A stretch of 64,000 nucleotides of DNA from CAZSCF01 sp964636505 (lineage in GTDB: Bacteria; Patescibacteriota; Minisyncoccia; Moranbacterales; UBA2206): the NCBI GenBank assembly GCA_964636505.1, contig CAZWRY010000004.1:3450-67449 (forward strand). Direction: 5' to 3'. The notes under the pieces were generated by a model. It worked only from the letters and a program-made list of their open reading frames with translations, was not told where the DNA came from and did not search any database. Positions 23,433-32,600 of the stretch are shown here, piece by piece (within the stretch, counting starts at the first letter, position 1; every line of letters starts with the position of its first letter). The position numbers and the translations under genes are program-made.

Positions 23433-26123
23433 TTATATTTCTCCCCAGCTATCCCCAACTTTTACATCCACGATTAGCGGCACGTCCAAAGCATAGACGT
23501 TTTCCATAATTTCTTTGACCTTCTGGGCCACATCTTCGGCTATTTTTTCTTTAACTTCCAAAATAATTTCATCGTGTACTTGCAAAACCATTTTAACGTC
23601 TTGATTCCCAGCATATTTCTCGGCTACTTTGATCATAGCTAGTTTCATAATGTCCGCCGCGAGGCCCTGAATGGGCATATTAATCGCCATTCTTTCAGCC
23701 GCATTGGCTACTTGAAAATTGGAAGAATTTATTTCCGGAATATAGCGGCGGCGTCCCATTTCCGTTTCCACATACAAATTTTTCTTGGCAAATTCTTTGG
23801 TCTTGATCATATATTTGGCAATGCCGGAAAATTTTTGCATATACTCATCAATAAATTTTTTGGCCTCTTCCCTGCCGATACCAGCCGACTCTGAAAATCC
23901 AAAAACGCTCATACCATAAATTACTCCAAAGTTGAGAGCTTTGGCACTTCTTCTCATTTTTCCCGTCACTTGCAAAAGCGAAACTTTATTTATTTCCGCC
24001 GCTGTCGCCCGATGCACATCCTCACCTTCCAAAAATGTTTTAATCATTTTTTCGTCTTTGCTCACATGCGCCACTACTCGCAGATCAATTTGGGAATAAT
24101 CCGCGCTCACTAGTTTGTTGCCGTCTTCAGCCACAAAGGCCGTGCGCAAAACCTGACCAAGCTCAGTCCGAATAGGAATATTTTGCATATTCGGATTAGA
24201 AGAAGAAAGTCGGCCGGTACTGGTCACCGCTTGATTAAAGTCGCTATGGATTCTGGAATTTTCATCCACCAAAATCGGCAGAGTATCCAGATATGTAGTT
24301 TTCAATTTAAAAAGTTCACGATACTCTTCAATTTTGTCTATAATCTTATGTTCTTTTCTGATTTTAGAAAGTTCACTGGAAGCTGTTGAATAGCCGGTTT
24401 TTATTTTCTTTACGTTTCTGGTTGGAATTTCCAATTTTTCAAATAAAATTTCAGCCAGTTGTTTGGGTGAATTTATATTAAATTCCGTTTCAGATAATTC
24501 ATAGATGCCTTTTTCTAAAGTTTTAACTTTTTTGTCCAGTTTTTCCGAAATGCCTTTAAAAATAATCGTATTAAGTTTTATGCCATTTATTTCCATCTCT
24601 GCTAGAACTTCAATGAGAGGCATTTCTACATTCAAAAAAATATTTTCCAAGTCTCTTCCCCCTTTTTGTTCAGAAGATATTTTTTCAATTTTTTCCGCGT
24701 AAATTTTTTCCAGTTTGAAAATATAGTCTGCTTTTCTGGCAAATTTTTCAGCTCTTTTTTCACTGGATTCAATCTCCAGACCCAACTGCCCAGAAGAATT
24801 TTTTTCTTCCACTTCCTCACCTGTTTCATCCAGAATTAATTTAGCAAAGTCCATTTTACTGCCCGGATTCAGAACATAGGCCATCAGCATCACATCGGCT
24901 GTGAGTCCTTTATATCTAATCCCAAGCCTTTGAAAAATTTCAAAATCAAATTTCAAATCATAGCCGATTTTTTTTATTTTTTCATTTTCTAAAACAGTTT
25001 TTAATTTTTCAAAATTTTCCTTGGAATATTCAACAAAACTCACACGCCCAGTTTTCCAGCAAAAAGCGACTCCCTGAATTGAGCTGTCAAAATATTTTAA
25101 GCCGATTGTTTCCAGGCTTACAGCCAGTTCTTGTTGCCCACTTAGAAATTTAACATGCTCGTCTAGTTTTCCCGAAGTTATATATTCAAATTTAAAATCT
25201 TTTACTTCATTTTTTTCATTTTCGGGCTTTAGCTTAACCTGCAAATTTGAATCAGGCAATCTCTTGATTAGACTAAAAAAGTTAAGCTCCTGAAAAAGAT
25301 CTACTAATTTTTCCCTTTCAAATTCACGCGTCACAGCTGCCGAAAAATCCAATTTAAGCGGAACATTTTTAACAATCGTAGCTAAATTTTTAGACATGAA
25401 GGCTTTCATCTTGTCTCTTTCTAATTTATCTTTAACTGCGTCTTTGATATCCGCTAAAGATGTGTAAACATTTTCCAAAGTTTCATATTTTTTCAAAAGT
25501 TCAACGGCTGTTTTTTCGCCAATACCTTTGACACCGGGAATGTTATCCGAAGGATCGCCGCGAAGACCCTTATAGTCAATCATTTGATTTGGGTTAAGGC
25601 CAAAACGCTCGCGAACAGCTGCTTCATCATAGAGAACCGCATCGCCCATGCCTTTGCGCAAAGCAAAAACTTTTGTTTTCGGACCAACTAATTGCAGGGT
25701 GTCCAGATCTCCAGTGACAATAATGTTTTCCACATCTTCTCCTGAATTTTCCGATTGATAAACCATTGTGCCAATTACATCGTCCGCTTCATAGCCTTCT
25801 TTTTCATAAATGGGAATATTGAAGGCTCGCACGACTTCTTTGACTCTGCCAATTTGGGCATAGAGTTCATCTGGAGCTTTGACTCTGGTCGCTTTATATT
25901 CCTTATATTCAGTATGGCGAAAAGTCGGGGCCGCCAAATCAAAAGAAGCCAAGATATAGTCTGGCTTCAAATCATTGATAACCTTAAGTAAAACGCTAGT
26001 AAAGCCATACACCGCATTGACTAATTCTCCCTTTTTGGTAGTTAGCGGCGGCAAAGCATGATAAGCCCTGTGAATAAGGGCATTCCCGTCGATTAGTACC
26101 AGTTTTTTAGCTTCTTTGCTCAT
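23433..26123 (-). CDS. polA: DNA polymerase I with degenerate proofreading domain
   Basis: 896 residues with three domains. The 5' nuclease (LVLIDGNALIHRAYHALPP, YEADDVIGTMVY, DYKGLRGDPSDNIPGVKGIG) looks intact. The 3'-5' exonuclease region (about 325-430) has SLETIG where the active motif is DxET, and its other motifs are altered, so proofreading is probably lost. The polymerase domain keeps motif A (DYSQIDLRVVAH), motif B (RRSAKALNFGVIYGMSVFGF) and motif C (VLQVHDEIILEV). It functions in Okazaki fragment maturation and repair. It starts at ATG 26123 and is the last clear gene before a small plus-strand unit. Confidence 0.96.
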   Translation of the reverse strand: MSKEAKKLVLIDGNALIHRAYHALPPLTTKKGELVNAVYGFTSVLLKVINDLKPDYILASFDLAAPTFRHTEYKEYKATRVKAPDELYAQIGRVKEVVRAFNIPIYEKEGYEADDVIGTMVYQSENSGEDVENIIVTGDLDTLQLVGPKTKVFALRKGMGDAVLYDEAAVRERFGLNPNQMIDYKGLRGDPSDNIPGVKGIGEKTAVELLKKYETLENVYTSLADIKDAVKDKLERDKMKAFMSKNLATIVKNVPLKLDFSAAVTREFEREKLVDLFQELNFFSLIKRLPDSNLQVKLKPENEKNEVKDFKFEYITSGKLDEHVKFLSGQQELAVSLETIGLKYFDSSIQGVAFCWKTGRVSFVEYSKENFEKLKTVLENEKIKKIGYDLKFDFEIFQRLGIRYKGLTADVMLMAYVLNPGSKMDFAKLILDETGEEVEEKNSSGQLGLEIESSEKRAEKFARKADYIFKLEKIYAEKIEKISSEQKGGRDLENIFLNVEMPLIEVLAEMEINGIKLNTIIFKGISEKLDKKVKTLEKGIYELSETEFNINSPKQLAEILFEKLEIPTRNVKKIKTGYSTASSELSKIRKEHKIIDKIEEYRELFKLKTTYLDTLPILVDENSRIHSDFNQAVTSTGRLSSSNPNMQNIPIRTELGQVLRTAFVAEDGNKLVSADYSQIDLRVVAHVSKDEKMIKTFLEGEDVHRATAAEINKVSLLQVTGKMRRSAKALNFGVIYGMSVFGFSESAGIGREEAKKFIDEYMQKFSGIAKYMIKTKEFAKKNLYVETEMGRRRYIPEINSSNFQVANAAERMAINMPIQGLAADIMKLAMIKVAEKYAGNQDVKMVLQVHDEIILEVKEKIAEDVAQKVKEIMENVYALDVPLIVDVKVGDSWGEI

Positions 26124-26196
26124 ATGCCTATTATACAGCCAAAAGAAGGTTTAATAAAGAAAAAATTATTGATTTTTTTCTAAAAAGCGGAAGAAT

Positions 26197-26388
26197 TTGG
26201 CAAAAAGAAGGGTGTTTAAGATCGGAAGCGCAGTTAAAAGTTGCAAGTTTGAAAAGATTGAGGATGTTGAAAAATGGTTAAGTGAAGATAGTAATGTGTG
26301 TGGAGTTAGTCTGAAATGGGCAGTTTTGGGAGTGGTGGTTAGTAAAATTTCATATATTTTTAGTTCTTACAAAACAAAGGAGGCGTAA
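26197..26388 (+). CDS. Hypothetical small protein, TTG start
   Basis: 63 residues (AKRRVFKIGSAVKSCKFEKI, then VEKWLSEDSNVCGVSLKWAV, then a hydrophobic end). It is not recognised. The start is TTG with a weak GGAAG upstream. Its last codons contain the strong AAAGGAGG that serves the next small ORF, and its TAA ends 2 bases before that ATG, suggesting a two-gene unit ending at 26531-26567. Low certainty that it is translated. Confidence 0.35.
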   Translation: MAKRRVFKIGSAVKSCKFEKIEDVEKWLSEDSNVCGVSLKWAVLGVVVSKISYIFSSYKTKEA

Positions 26389-26390
26389 AA

Positions 26391-26468
26391 ATGAAAAAGA
26401 TAAAAAAGTTTTGGCATCGTTTGTCCCAGGAAGTAGTTGAAGTCCTGAGGCATAAGGGCGGACCGTAA
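26391..26468 (+). CDS. 25-residue basic peptide ORF with strong Shine-Dalgarno
   Basis: MKKIKKFWHRLSQEVVEVLR then HKGGP and TAA. The site AAAGGAGG lies 7-8 bases upstream, one of the best ribosome sites in the window. The same phase continues after the stop as GTPKGKRGYNRSAKKMAEKH and then RRAVK, which looks coding, until the terminator. It may be one basic protein with a nonsense change (TAA in place of a Lys AAA), or a true short peptide. Function unknown. Confidence 0.45.
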   Translation: MKKIKKFWHRLSQEVVEVLRHKGGP

Positions 26469-26530
26469 GGAACGCCGAAGGGTAAGCGCGGTTACAATCG
26501 CTCTGCTAAAAAAATGGCAGAAAAACATAG

Positions 26531-26567
26531 ACGGGCAGTGAAGATTCTTTTACCTGCCCGTTTTTTT
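26531..26567 (+). terminator. Terminator of the small-ORF unit
   Basis: Stem ACGGGCAG/CTGCCCGT followed by seven or more T on the plus strand. Confidence 0.9.
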
Positions 26568-26580
26568 ATTTGCAAAAATT

Positions 26581-27372
26581 TTATTTTTCCAGAAGTTCAA
26601 TATTTTGAATGATCATATCTTTCAAAGGACAATCTCTGTCGTTCACTTCTGTTTTTTCTATTTTCTTGACCACATCCATTCCTTCAACCACTTCTCCGAA
26701 ATTGGTGTGCTTGCCATCCAGCCAAGGCGTGCTTTCCGCTGTCACAATGAAAAATTGGCTGCCATTGGTGTCAGCACCGGAATTAGCCATAGCCAAAGAG
26801 CCCTGAACTAATTTATGTGAATTGAATTCATCGGCAAATTTGTAATCCGGTCCGCCAGTTCCCCATCTGCTCTTGGCTGTTTCATCTTTGGAAAGCGGAT
26901 CACCGCCTTGAATCATAAAATCTTTGATAATGCGATGAAATTTTGTGCCTGCATAAAATCCATCTTGTGAAAGCCTCAGAAAATTTCCAACTGTTATTGG
27001 AGAATCAGTATTGTAGAATTTTACCTTTATATCCCCCGCGTTGGTTTTTATTTTAGCCGCCGTATATTTTTTTACGAGTTCGCTATTGTCTGACATATTG
27101 TTGTTTTGATTAATTTGATTATTTGATTGAACTCTTTTATTTTGATCTTCATTTAAAGTCTCGCTTAGTTTTTGATTTTGTTCATCATAGGCTTTTTGAA
27201 TATTTTGTTTGGCTGTCTGGCTTATTCCGGTCATTTGCTCCAAATAGCCTTCATTTTGGGGTGAGGATGTCTTGTTTGACTCACCTACATTGTCCAAAAT
27301 TTCTTGAGACAAGGTGCAGCCAGAAAGAAATAGAATGCCAACCACCAACATTTCTATTTTTATTTTTTGCAT
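26581..27372 (-). CDS. Cyclophilin-type peptidyl-prolyl isomerase lipoprotein
   Basis: 263 residues with signal peptide and lipobox LSGC (Cys about 19). A Gln/Asn-rich linker follows, then a cyclophilin domain from about residue 105: GNFLRLSQDGFYAGTKFHRI, IKDFMIQGGDP, GSLAMANSGADTNGSQFFIV, and TPWLDGKHTNFGEVVEGMDV. The catalytic Arg (FHRI) and the QFF block are kept. It likely acts outside the membrane as a folding catalyst. It ends 3 bp before tsaE's gene end region and forms a unit with it (tsaE-ppi order on the minus strand). Confidence 0.93.
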   Translation of the reverse strand: MQKIKIEMLVVGILFLSGCTLSQEILDNVGESNKTSSPQNEGYLEQMTGISQTAKQNIQKAYDEQNQKLSETLNEDQNKRVQSNNQINQNNNMSDNSELVKKYTAAKIKTNAGDIKVKFYNTDSPITVGNFLRLSQDGFYAGTKFHRIIKDFMIQGGDPLSKDETAKSRWGTGGPDYKFADEFNSHKLVQGSLAMANSGADTNGSQFFIVTAESTPWLDGKHTNFGEVVEGMDVVKKIEKTEVNDRDCPLKDMIIQNIELLEK

Positions 27373-27375
27373 AAA

Positions 27376-27828
27376 TTATTTATTTAAAAAATTTATTTCC
27401 CTTTCATTTTCACTTATCCATTTGAAATTTATCCAGATAGAATTTGGAGGGATTATTTTTTGGATACGCTCTGCCCATTCAACCAAAATAATATTATTCG
27501 GATCATTAATCATTTCTTCCCAGCCTAAGCTTATTATGTCTTTGGCATTCACCCTATAAGCATCCAGATGATATACATCTCTAAATTTTGGAAATTGGAA
27601 ATTGGAAATTGGAAATTTCCTACTTTTGTAGTGCTTAAGCACTACAAAAGTAGGACTGGTATATGGTCCTTTGATTTTTAGTCCCTGCAAAAACCCTTGA
27701 GTAAAAGTGGTTTTGCCGGACCCCAATTCTCCGGAAAGACAGATAATTATTCCGCTCTTAATTTCTTGGGCTAATATTTTGCCCAATTCTTTAGTTTGTC
27801 TGAAGTTTTGCGTGATAAATTTTTGCAT
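27376..27828 (-). CDS. tsaE: TsaE, tRNA t6A biosynthesis ATPase
   Basis: Part of the TsaB-TsaD-TsaE system for N6-threonylcarbamoyladenosine at tRNA position 37. The P-loop is GELGSGKTTFTQGF. YTSPTFVVLKHYK and VYHLDAYRV are the family's next motifs, and NIILVEWAERI its Walker B. Between the SPTF strand and the HLDAYR motif an extra KSRKFPISNFQFPKFRD is encoded by TTGGAAA repeats next to a perfect 36-bp palindrome (27588-27654). Length 150 is normal with this insert. Confidence 0.94.
   Translation of the reverse strand: MQKFITQNFRQTKELGKILAQEIKSGIIICLSGELGSGKTTFTQGFLQGLKIKGPYTSPTFVVLKHYKSRKFPISNFQFPKFRDVYHLDAYRVNAKDIISLGWEEMINDPNNIILVEWAERIQKIIPPNSIWINFKWISENEREINFLNK
27588..27654. repeat. 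TTGGAAA tandem repeat plus perfect 36-bp palindrome inside tsaE
   Basis: About four TTGGAAA units (27588-27617) are followed by 18-bp arms meeting at gcttaagc with no loop (27619-27654). The left arm starts cctacttttgtagtgctt. The reading frame of tsaE is kept through both parts. It has the same order (repeat, then palindrome on the plus strand) as in femX. Confidence 0.9.
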
Positions 27829-27850
27829 AAATCCATATTAACTATAATTT

Positions 27851-27893
27851 GAAAAAATGAAAAGCGATGAGCTAAATAAGCCTCATCGCTTTC
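27851..27893 (-). terminator. Terminator after the 110-residue secreted protein
   Basis: Stem GAAAGCGATGAG/CTCATCGCTTTTC followed by a T run on the minus strand. It is one of the longest terminator stems in the window. Confidence 0.9.
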
Positions 27894-27905
27894 ACAGGCG
27901 CCCCA

Positions 27906-28238
27906 TTATTCACAAGGCACCTGTATTCGTTTTCGCCCGGTCTGGCGAAAATCGCCGTACCGGTCAATGTATCCGACCGGTACTGTTTGAAAACATCTCC
28001 CTGTCGGCTGGGTACAAACCTCTTCCCGACTTTTTGTTGTCGCCTCAATAACAGACGAGACAACAACTGCCCCGGCAATAATTGCCAGGGGAACCCACGG
28101 GTCGCATCCGCCACCATGGTGGATATAAACATTTCCGCGATTATATCCACGGCCCGGGCCGTCTGCCAGCGCTGCCGTTGAAGAAATTGCAAACAGCAGC
28201 ACTACAACAAAAAAAAGAATAAAGTTTTTCTTTTTCAT
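27906..28238 (-). CDS. Small secreted protein with glycine-zipper-like segment
   Basis: 110 residues. The signal peptide (KKKNFILFFVVVLLFAISST, then AALA) is followed by GPGRGYNRGNVYIHHGGGCD, a hydrophobic stretch PLAIIAGAVVVSSVIEA, and a Cys-containing tail (CTQPTGRCFQTVPVGY ... VPCE). It has a strong GGAGGAAAA ribosome site, a good promoter (28277-28305) and a strong terminator. This is unusual regulatory quality for this genome, and the gene is visibly more GC-rich than its neighbours. It may be acquired. Not recognised further. Confidence 0.75.
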   Translation of the reverse strand: MKKKNFILFFVVVLLFAISSTAALADGPGRGYNRGNVYIHHGGGCDPWVPLAIIAGAVVVSSVIEATTKSREEVCTQPTGRCFQTVPVGYIDRYGDFRQTGRKRIQVPCE

Positions 28239-28276
28239 GTTTTTTCCTCCTTTTTTTGGTTTCTATTTTAGTATAC

Positions 28277-28305
28277 TATACTACACTAAAAATGCTTTTT
28301 GTCAA
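28277..28305 (-). promoter_or_regulatory. Promoter for the small secreted protein
   Basis: On the minus strand TTGACA (28300-28305) is followed by overlapping TAGTAT/TATAGT/TATACT hexamers at 16-22 bases. The start codon is at 28238. Confidence 0.6.
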
Positions 28306-28334
28306 GGTAGATTTTTTATTTGATTTAAAAATAA

Positions 28335-28363
28335 TTGACAGCCTAAAATTGATTTGCTATCCT
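28335..28363 (+). promoter_or_regulatory. Promoter for the DHH-like gene
   Basis: TTGACA (28335-28340), 17-base spacer, TATCCT (28358-28363). The gene starts at 28392, giving a leader of about 20 bases. Confidence 0.6.
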
Positions 28364-28391
28364 ACTCTACTATTTAATTTTATCCATTTCT

Positions 28392-29525
28392 ATGAGCCTG
28401 GAACCGATGGAACAATTTAAGCAGTTTTTGGAGAAGTCAAAGGATGTTTTGATTTTAATCCCAGAAAACTCAAATGGAGATGCTATTGGCTCAGCCTGGG
28501 CTTTGTATTTCTTTTTGCAAAAAAGAAATATAGAAGCAACCATCGCCGTTTCTGGCCCTGTTCCTGAAAAATATTCCTTCCTGCCACGTCCAGGAAAAAT
28601 CCTAAGTGAAATTTCCGGCGCACGTGATTTTGTTTTGTCTTTTAACACCGCTTTTAATAAAATCGTTAACTTGCGCTCGGAAGAAACAGATGAAAAATTC
28701 AACATCTATCTGACTCCGGAAAAAGGCGCTATTGATCCTCGTGATTTTTCTTTTATTTTAGCTAAATTCAAATATGATTTATTGGTTGTCCTGGATGCTT
28801 CTGATTTGGAAAAACTTGGAAAAATATATGAAACCAACCCCGATTTATTTTTTGAAGTTCCCATTGTTAATATTGATCACAAAAGCAACAATGAAAACTT
28901 TGGCCAAATAAATATTGTTAATGTAACTGCATCATCTTCAAGTGAAATTGTTGCCACTCTTTTACAAAAAATTGATCTGGTTTCTATTGATAAAAATATT
29001 GCCGAATGCCTTCTGACTGGAATTATGAGTGCTACCGAAAGTTTCCAAAGAAAAAATACCACACCCAAAACGCTTCTCACTGCTGCCACCCTCATGGATC
29101 AGGGCGCCGATCAGCAAGCGATTGTCAGATGGCTTTATAAGACACATCCCTTGCACATTCTGAAGCTTTGGGGACGTTCAATGGCAAAATTAAATTGGGA
29201 CAGTCTTTCCAAGTTAGCTTGGACAACACTAACAGTAGAAGACTTCATTCAAAGCCGCTCTAAACCGGATGATCTTTCCCTAATTTTGGAAAAATTGCAA
29301 GAAAACTACAACGAAGGTAGGTTTTTTGCCGCCCTTTTTAATGACACCGCAGAAACCAGCATGGCTATTATTAAAAGTACTTCACCCGAAAATTTAGCTC
29401 AGCTCAATCAAGTCTTGCAAGGCGTTCTTGATCAGGATTATCTGAAAATCAATATTGCCTTGGGCAATTTGGAAGAAGCTGGTAAGGTTTTAAATGAAAA
29501 AATAAAAGAAATTACACTTTCTTAG
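28392..29525 (+). CDS. DHH/NrnA-like phosphoesterase, active site degenerate
   Basis: 377 residues with the fold order of DHH phosphoesterases (NrnA/oligoribonuclease-PAP phosphatase). SNGDAIGSAWALYFFLQKRN corresponds to the PDGDAIGS motif, LLVVLDASDLEKLG to motif II, and VNIDHKSNNENFG to the DHH motif. A C-terminal DHHA1-like domain follows. The usual His before the first Asp pair is absent and DHH reads DHK, so metal binding may be weakened. The first start (ATG 28392) lies well after a good promoter. It stands just upstream of the double PilB gene and may be cotranscribed. Confidence 0.82.
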   Translation: MSLEPMEQFKQFLEKSKDVLILIPENSNGDAIGSAWALYFFLQKRNIEATIAVSGPVPEKYSFLPRPGKILSEISGARDFVLSFNTAFNKIVNLRSEETDEKFNIYLTPEKGAIDPRDFSFILAKFKYDLLVVLDASDLEKLGKIYETNPDLFFEVPIVNIDHKSNNENFGQINIVNVTASSSSEIVATLLQKIDLVSIDKNIAECLLTGIMSATESFQRKNTTPKTLLTAATLMDQGADQQAIVRWLYKTHPLHILKLWGRSMAKLNWDSLSKLAWTTLTVEDFIQSRSKPDDLSLILEKLQENYNEGRFFAALFNDTAETSMAIIKSTSPENLAQLNQVLQGVLDQDYLKINIALGNLEEAGKVLNEKIKEITLS

Positions 29526-29644
29526 AATATTTTCTGAAAAATAAATCTGTCGCCAAGGCAGCTTTTTTGTTTTTTAATTTCTCTTAGCTTTTTAATCTTT
29601 TTTGTGTTAAAATAAAGCGGTAAAATAAAAATTACAAAACAAAA

Positions 29645-32600
29645 ATGGTTAAAGTTGTCAAAACAAATCCCGCTCAGGCCACTCCGACCTGGCAAGATAA
29701 AAAAACCAAACAAACCCAAACTGTCATTTCCAAGCTTCGCCATAAATCCGAGGAAGAAGAAGCTTCTCTTTTTGCCGCCAAACTTGATTTGCCCTACATT
29801 GACACTAATCTCATCCCGGTCAGCAATGAAAGCGTCCGAACTATTTTAGAAGAAGATTCCAAAAGATTCAATGTGGTCGCCATCCAAAAAGACGGGAAAC
29901 ATGTGGCCCTCGCTTCCACCGACCCGACTAAAAAAGAAACTGCGGATTTTATTGCCAGAATGCAAAAAGAAAACCGCTGGGAAATGAAGGTTTTTGTCAT
30001 TTCCCATTACAACTTGGAAAAAATCCAGGAGAAGTACAAAACCATTTCCTTTGCTGACATTCTTTCTGAGCTCAGCATCAATCTTTCCGATTCAGAGCTG
30101 GAAAAATCCGGCCAATACCTGAAGGACCTTGTCGCTTTAAAGGAAAAAATTTATACCCTTTCTACTACGGAAATTTTAAATGTCATCATGGGCGGGTCTT
30201 ACAAATTGGACGCGAGTGACATCCATCTGGAACCGCAAGAAAAAGATTTGCGCTTGCGTTATCGTATTGATGGCGTTTTGCATGATGTTATGACCTTACC
30301 CCTTGAATTTCATCGTTCAATTGTTTCCCGCATCAAAATGATGTCCGGCATGAAATTAAATTTGCGCGATATCGCGCAAGACGGAACTTTTGATATTCGC
30401 ATGAAGGAAAAGAAGGTCGCCATTCGTGTTTCCATCATTCCGGGAAATTTCGGCGAAAGTGTCGTTATGCGTCTTTTGGATCCATCCTCCATACAGGTGG
30501 CTTTGGAAAACTTGGGTATCCGAGGCTTGGCTTTTGAAGAAATAAATAAAAAAATTCATGCACCTAACGGAGTAATTTTAACTACCGGTCCGACCGGATC
30601 CGGAAAAACCACCACCCTTTATGCTATTATCAATAAATTAAACGACCCGGCAACTAAAATTATTACCATTGAAGATCCTATTGAATATGAAGTTAAAGGC
30701 GTTTCCCAAACCCAGGTAGAAAAATCTCGCGGTTATGATTTTGCCGGAGGCCTGCGAGCTATCGTGCGTCAAGACCCAGATGTTATTCTGGTTGGAGAAA
30801 TCCGTGATGATGAAACCGCCGAAATTGCTGTCCAATCGGCTTTGACCGGACACTTGGTGCTTTCCACTATCCATACCAACAGTGCTATTGGAACTATCCC
30901 GCGCTTAATCGAAATGGGTATCAAGCCGACTCTTATTCCGCCTTCTATTAATTGTCTTATTGGTCAACGTTTGGTTAGAAAGCTCTGTCCGCATTGCAAA
31001 GAAGAATATATCCCGGCTAAAGAATCTCTTGAGTCGCTCAAAAAAATGTTGTCTATTATTTCACCTAAAGCCAAGGTAGAAATCCCCAAAGAAATCACCA
31101 AGCTCTATCGTCCCAAGGGTTGTCCCAAATGCAATAACCTAGGCTATAAGGGACGTATCGGAATTTTTGAAGTCCTGACAATCAACGAAGAAATTGAAAA
31201 AATAATCATTGAAATGGGCAGTGAAACTGATATCTCTCTGGCTGCTCTGGAATCTGGGATGATTACGATGCTACAAGATGGAATTTTAAAATCAATTGAA
31301 GGCATCACTTCAATTGAGGAAGTTAAAGAAGTTACCGGAGAAGGCGAATATTTGCAAGATTTATATGAAAAATTAATGTCGCAAACCTTGGGCAAAGGCA
31401 TTTGGATTACTCCGGAAGCTTATCAAAAAGCCCGGGAAAATATAAGCGACTTTAAAAAACTGCAAGAAGTTATTGACGGATCGGGAGTTAAAGAAATAAA
31501 CAAAATTATTTTTGCGGCCGCAACTCTCCTGGGCACCGGGGATATCCATATTGAACCAGGAGCGGAAAATGTCCACATTCGGTTTCGTATTGACGGCATT
31601 TTGCAAACAATTGTTAATATTCCCCTCACCGATTACCCGAACCTTTTGGGAGAAATAAAAATTCTCAGCAATGTTAAAACTGAAGTGCGCCAAGGCGTGG
31701 TGGACAGTCGTTTTGCCATTCAGTTTGATGAAGAAATTAAAGACGTGAAAGAAAGATCGGTTGATGTGCGTGTTTCTATAATCCTTGGCGGCTATGGAGA
31801 GACTGTGGTTATGCGACTTCTCAGTAAAGCAACCCAGGAATTGGATGTTAAAAAATTAGGCATTCGCCAACAAAATTTAGATAAGATTATTCACGAAGTC
31901 AGCAAACCGAACGGGGTCTTCCTTAATACCGGTCCGACCGGATCCGGAAAAACCACCACCCTTTACAGCATTATCAATTTTGTTAATAAACCGGAAATTA
32001 AAATCATTACCGTTGAAGATCCTATTGAATATCAAATTGAAGGAATCCTGCAAACTCCAGTTAATGACAAAGAAGGCTATACTTTTTCCACTGCCCTACG
32101 ATCACTGTTGCGTCAAAATCCAGACATTATGATGATTGGAGAAATCCGTGATGATGAAACCGCACAAATTGCTGTTCAATCGGCTTTGACCGGACACTTG
32201 GTGCTTTCCACTATCCACACCAATAATGCGGCCGGTGCAGTGCAAAGAATGCTCAATATGGGAGTGTCCTCTTCTGATATCGCCTCTTCAGTTAATGCTT
32301 TCATGGCCCAGCGTTTGGTCAGAAAACTTTGCGATTGCAAAAAAGAAGTTGAACTCACGCCAGAAGAAAAAACCAAGATTGAAGAAGTCTTGAAAACCAT
32401 CTCGCCCAAAAGCGGAATTGAAATCCCTAAAATAGACAGAGTTTGGAAACCGCAGGGATGTGAAAAATGTAACCATATCGGTTATAAAGGACGTACTACC
32501 GTGAGCGAAGTTTTTGTTATTGATAAAGATCTCCAGAATCTCATATCTCAACAAGCTATCACTTCCGAACTTAATGAAAAAGCGGTTGAAAACGGAATGA

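Noticed and set aside
27872..28192. Minus-strand 106-residue ORF overlapping the secreted protein gene
   Set aside because: It runs in another phase of a gene with signal peptide and strong ribosome site, and has no such features itself.
28370..28705. Minus-strand 111-residue ORF antisense to the DHH-like gene
   Set aside because: Antisense shadow of a conserved gene, with no ribosome site or recognisable domain.
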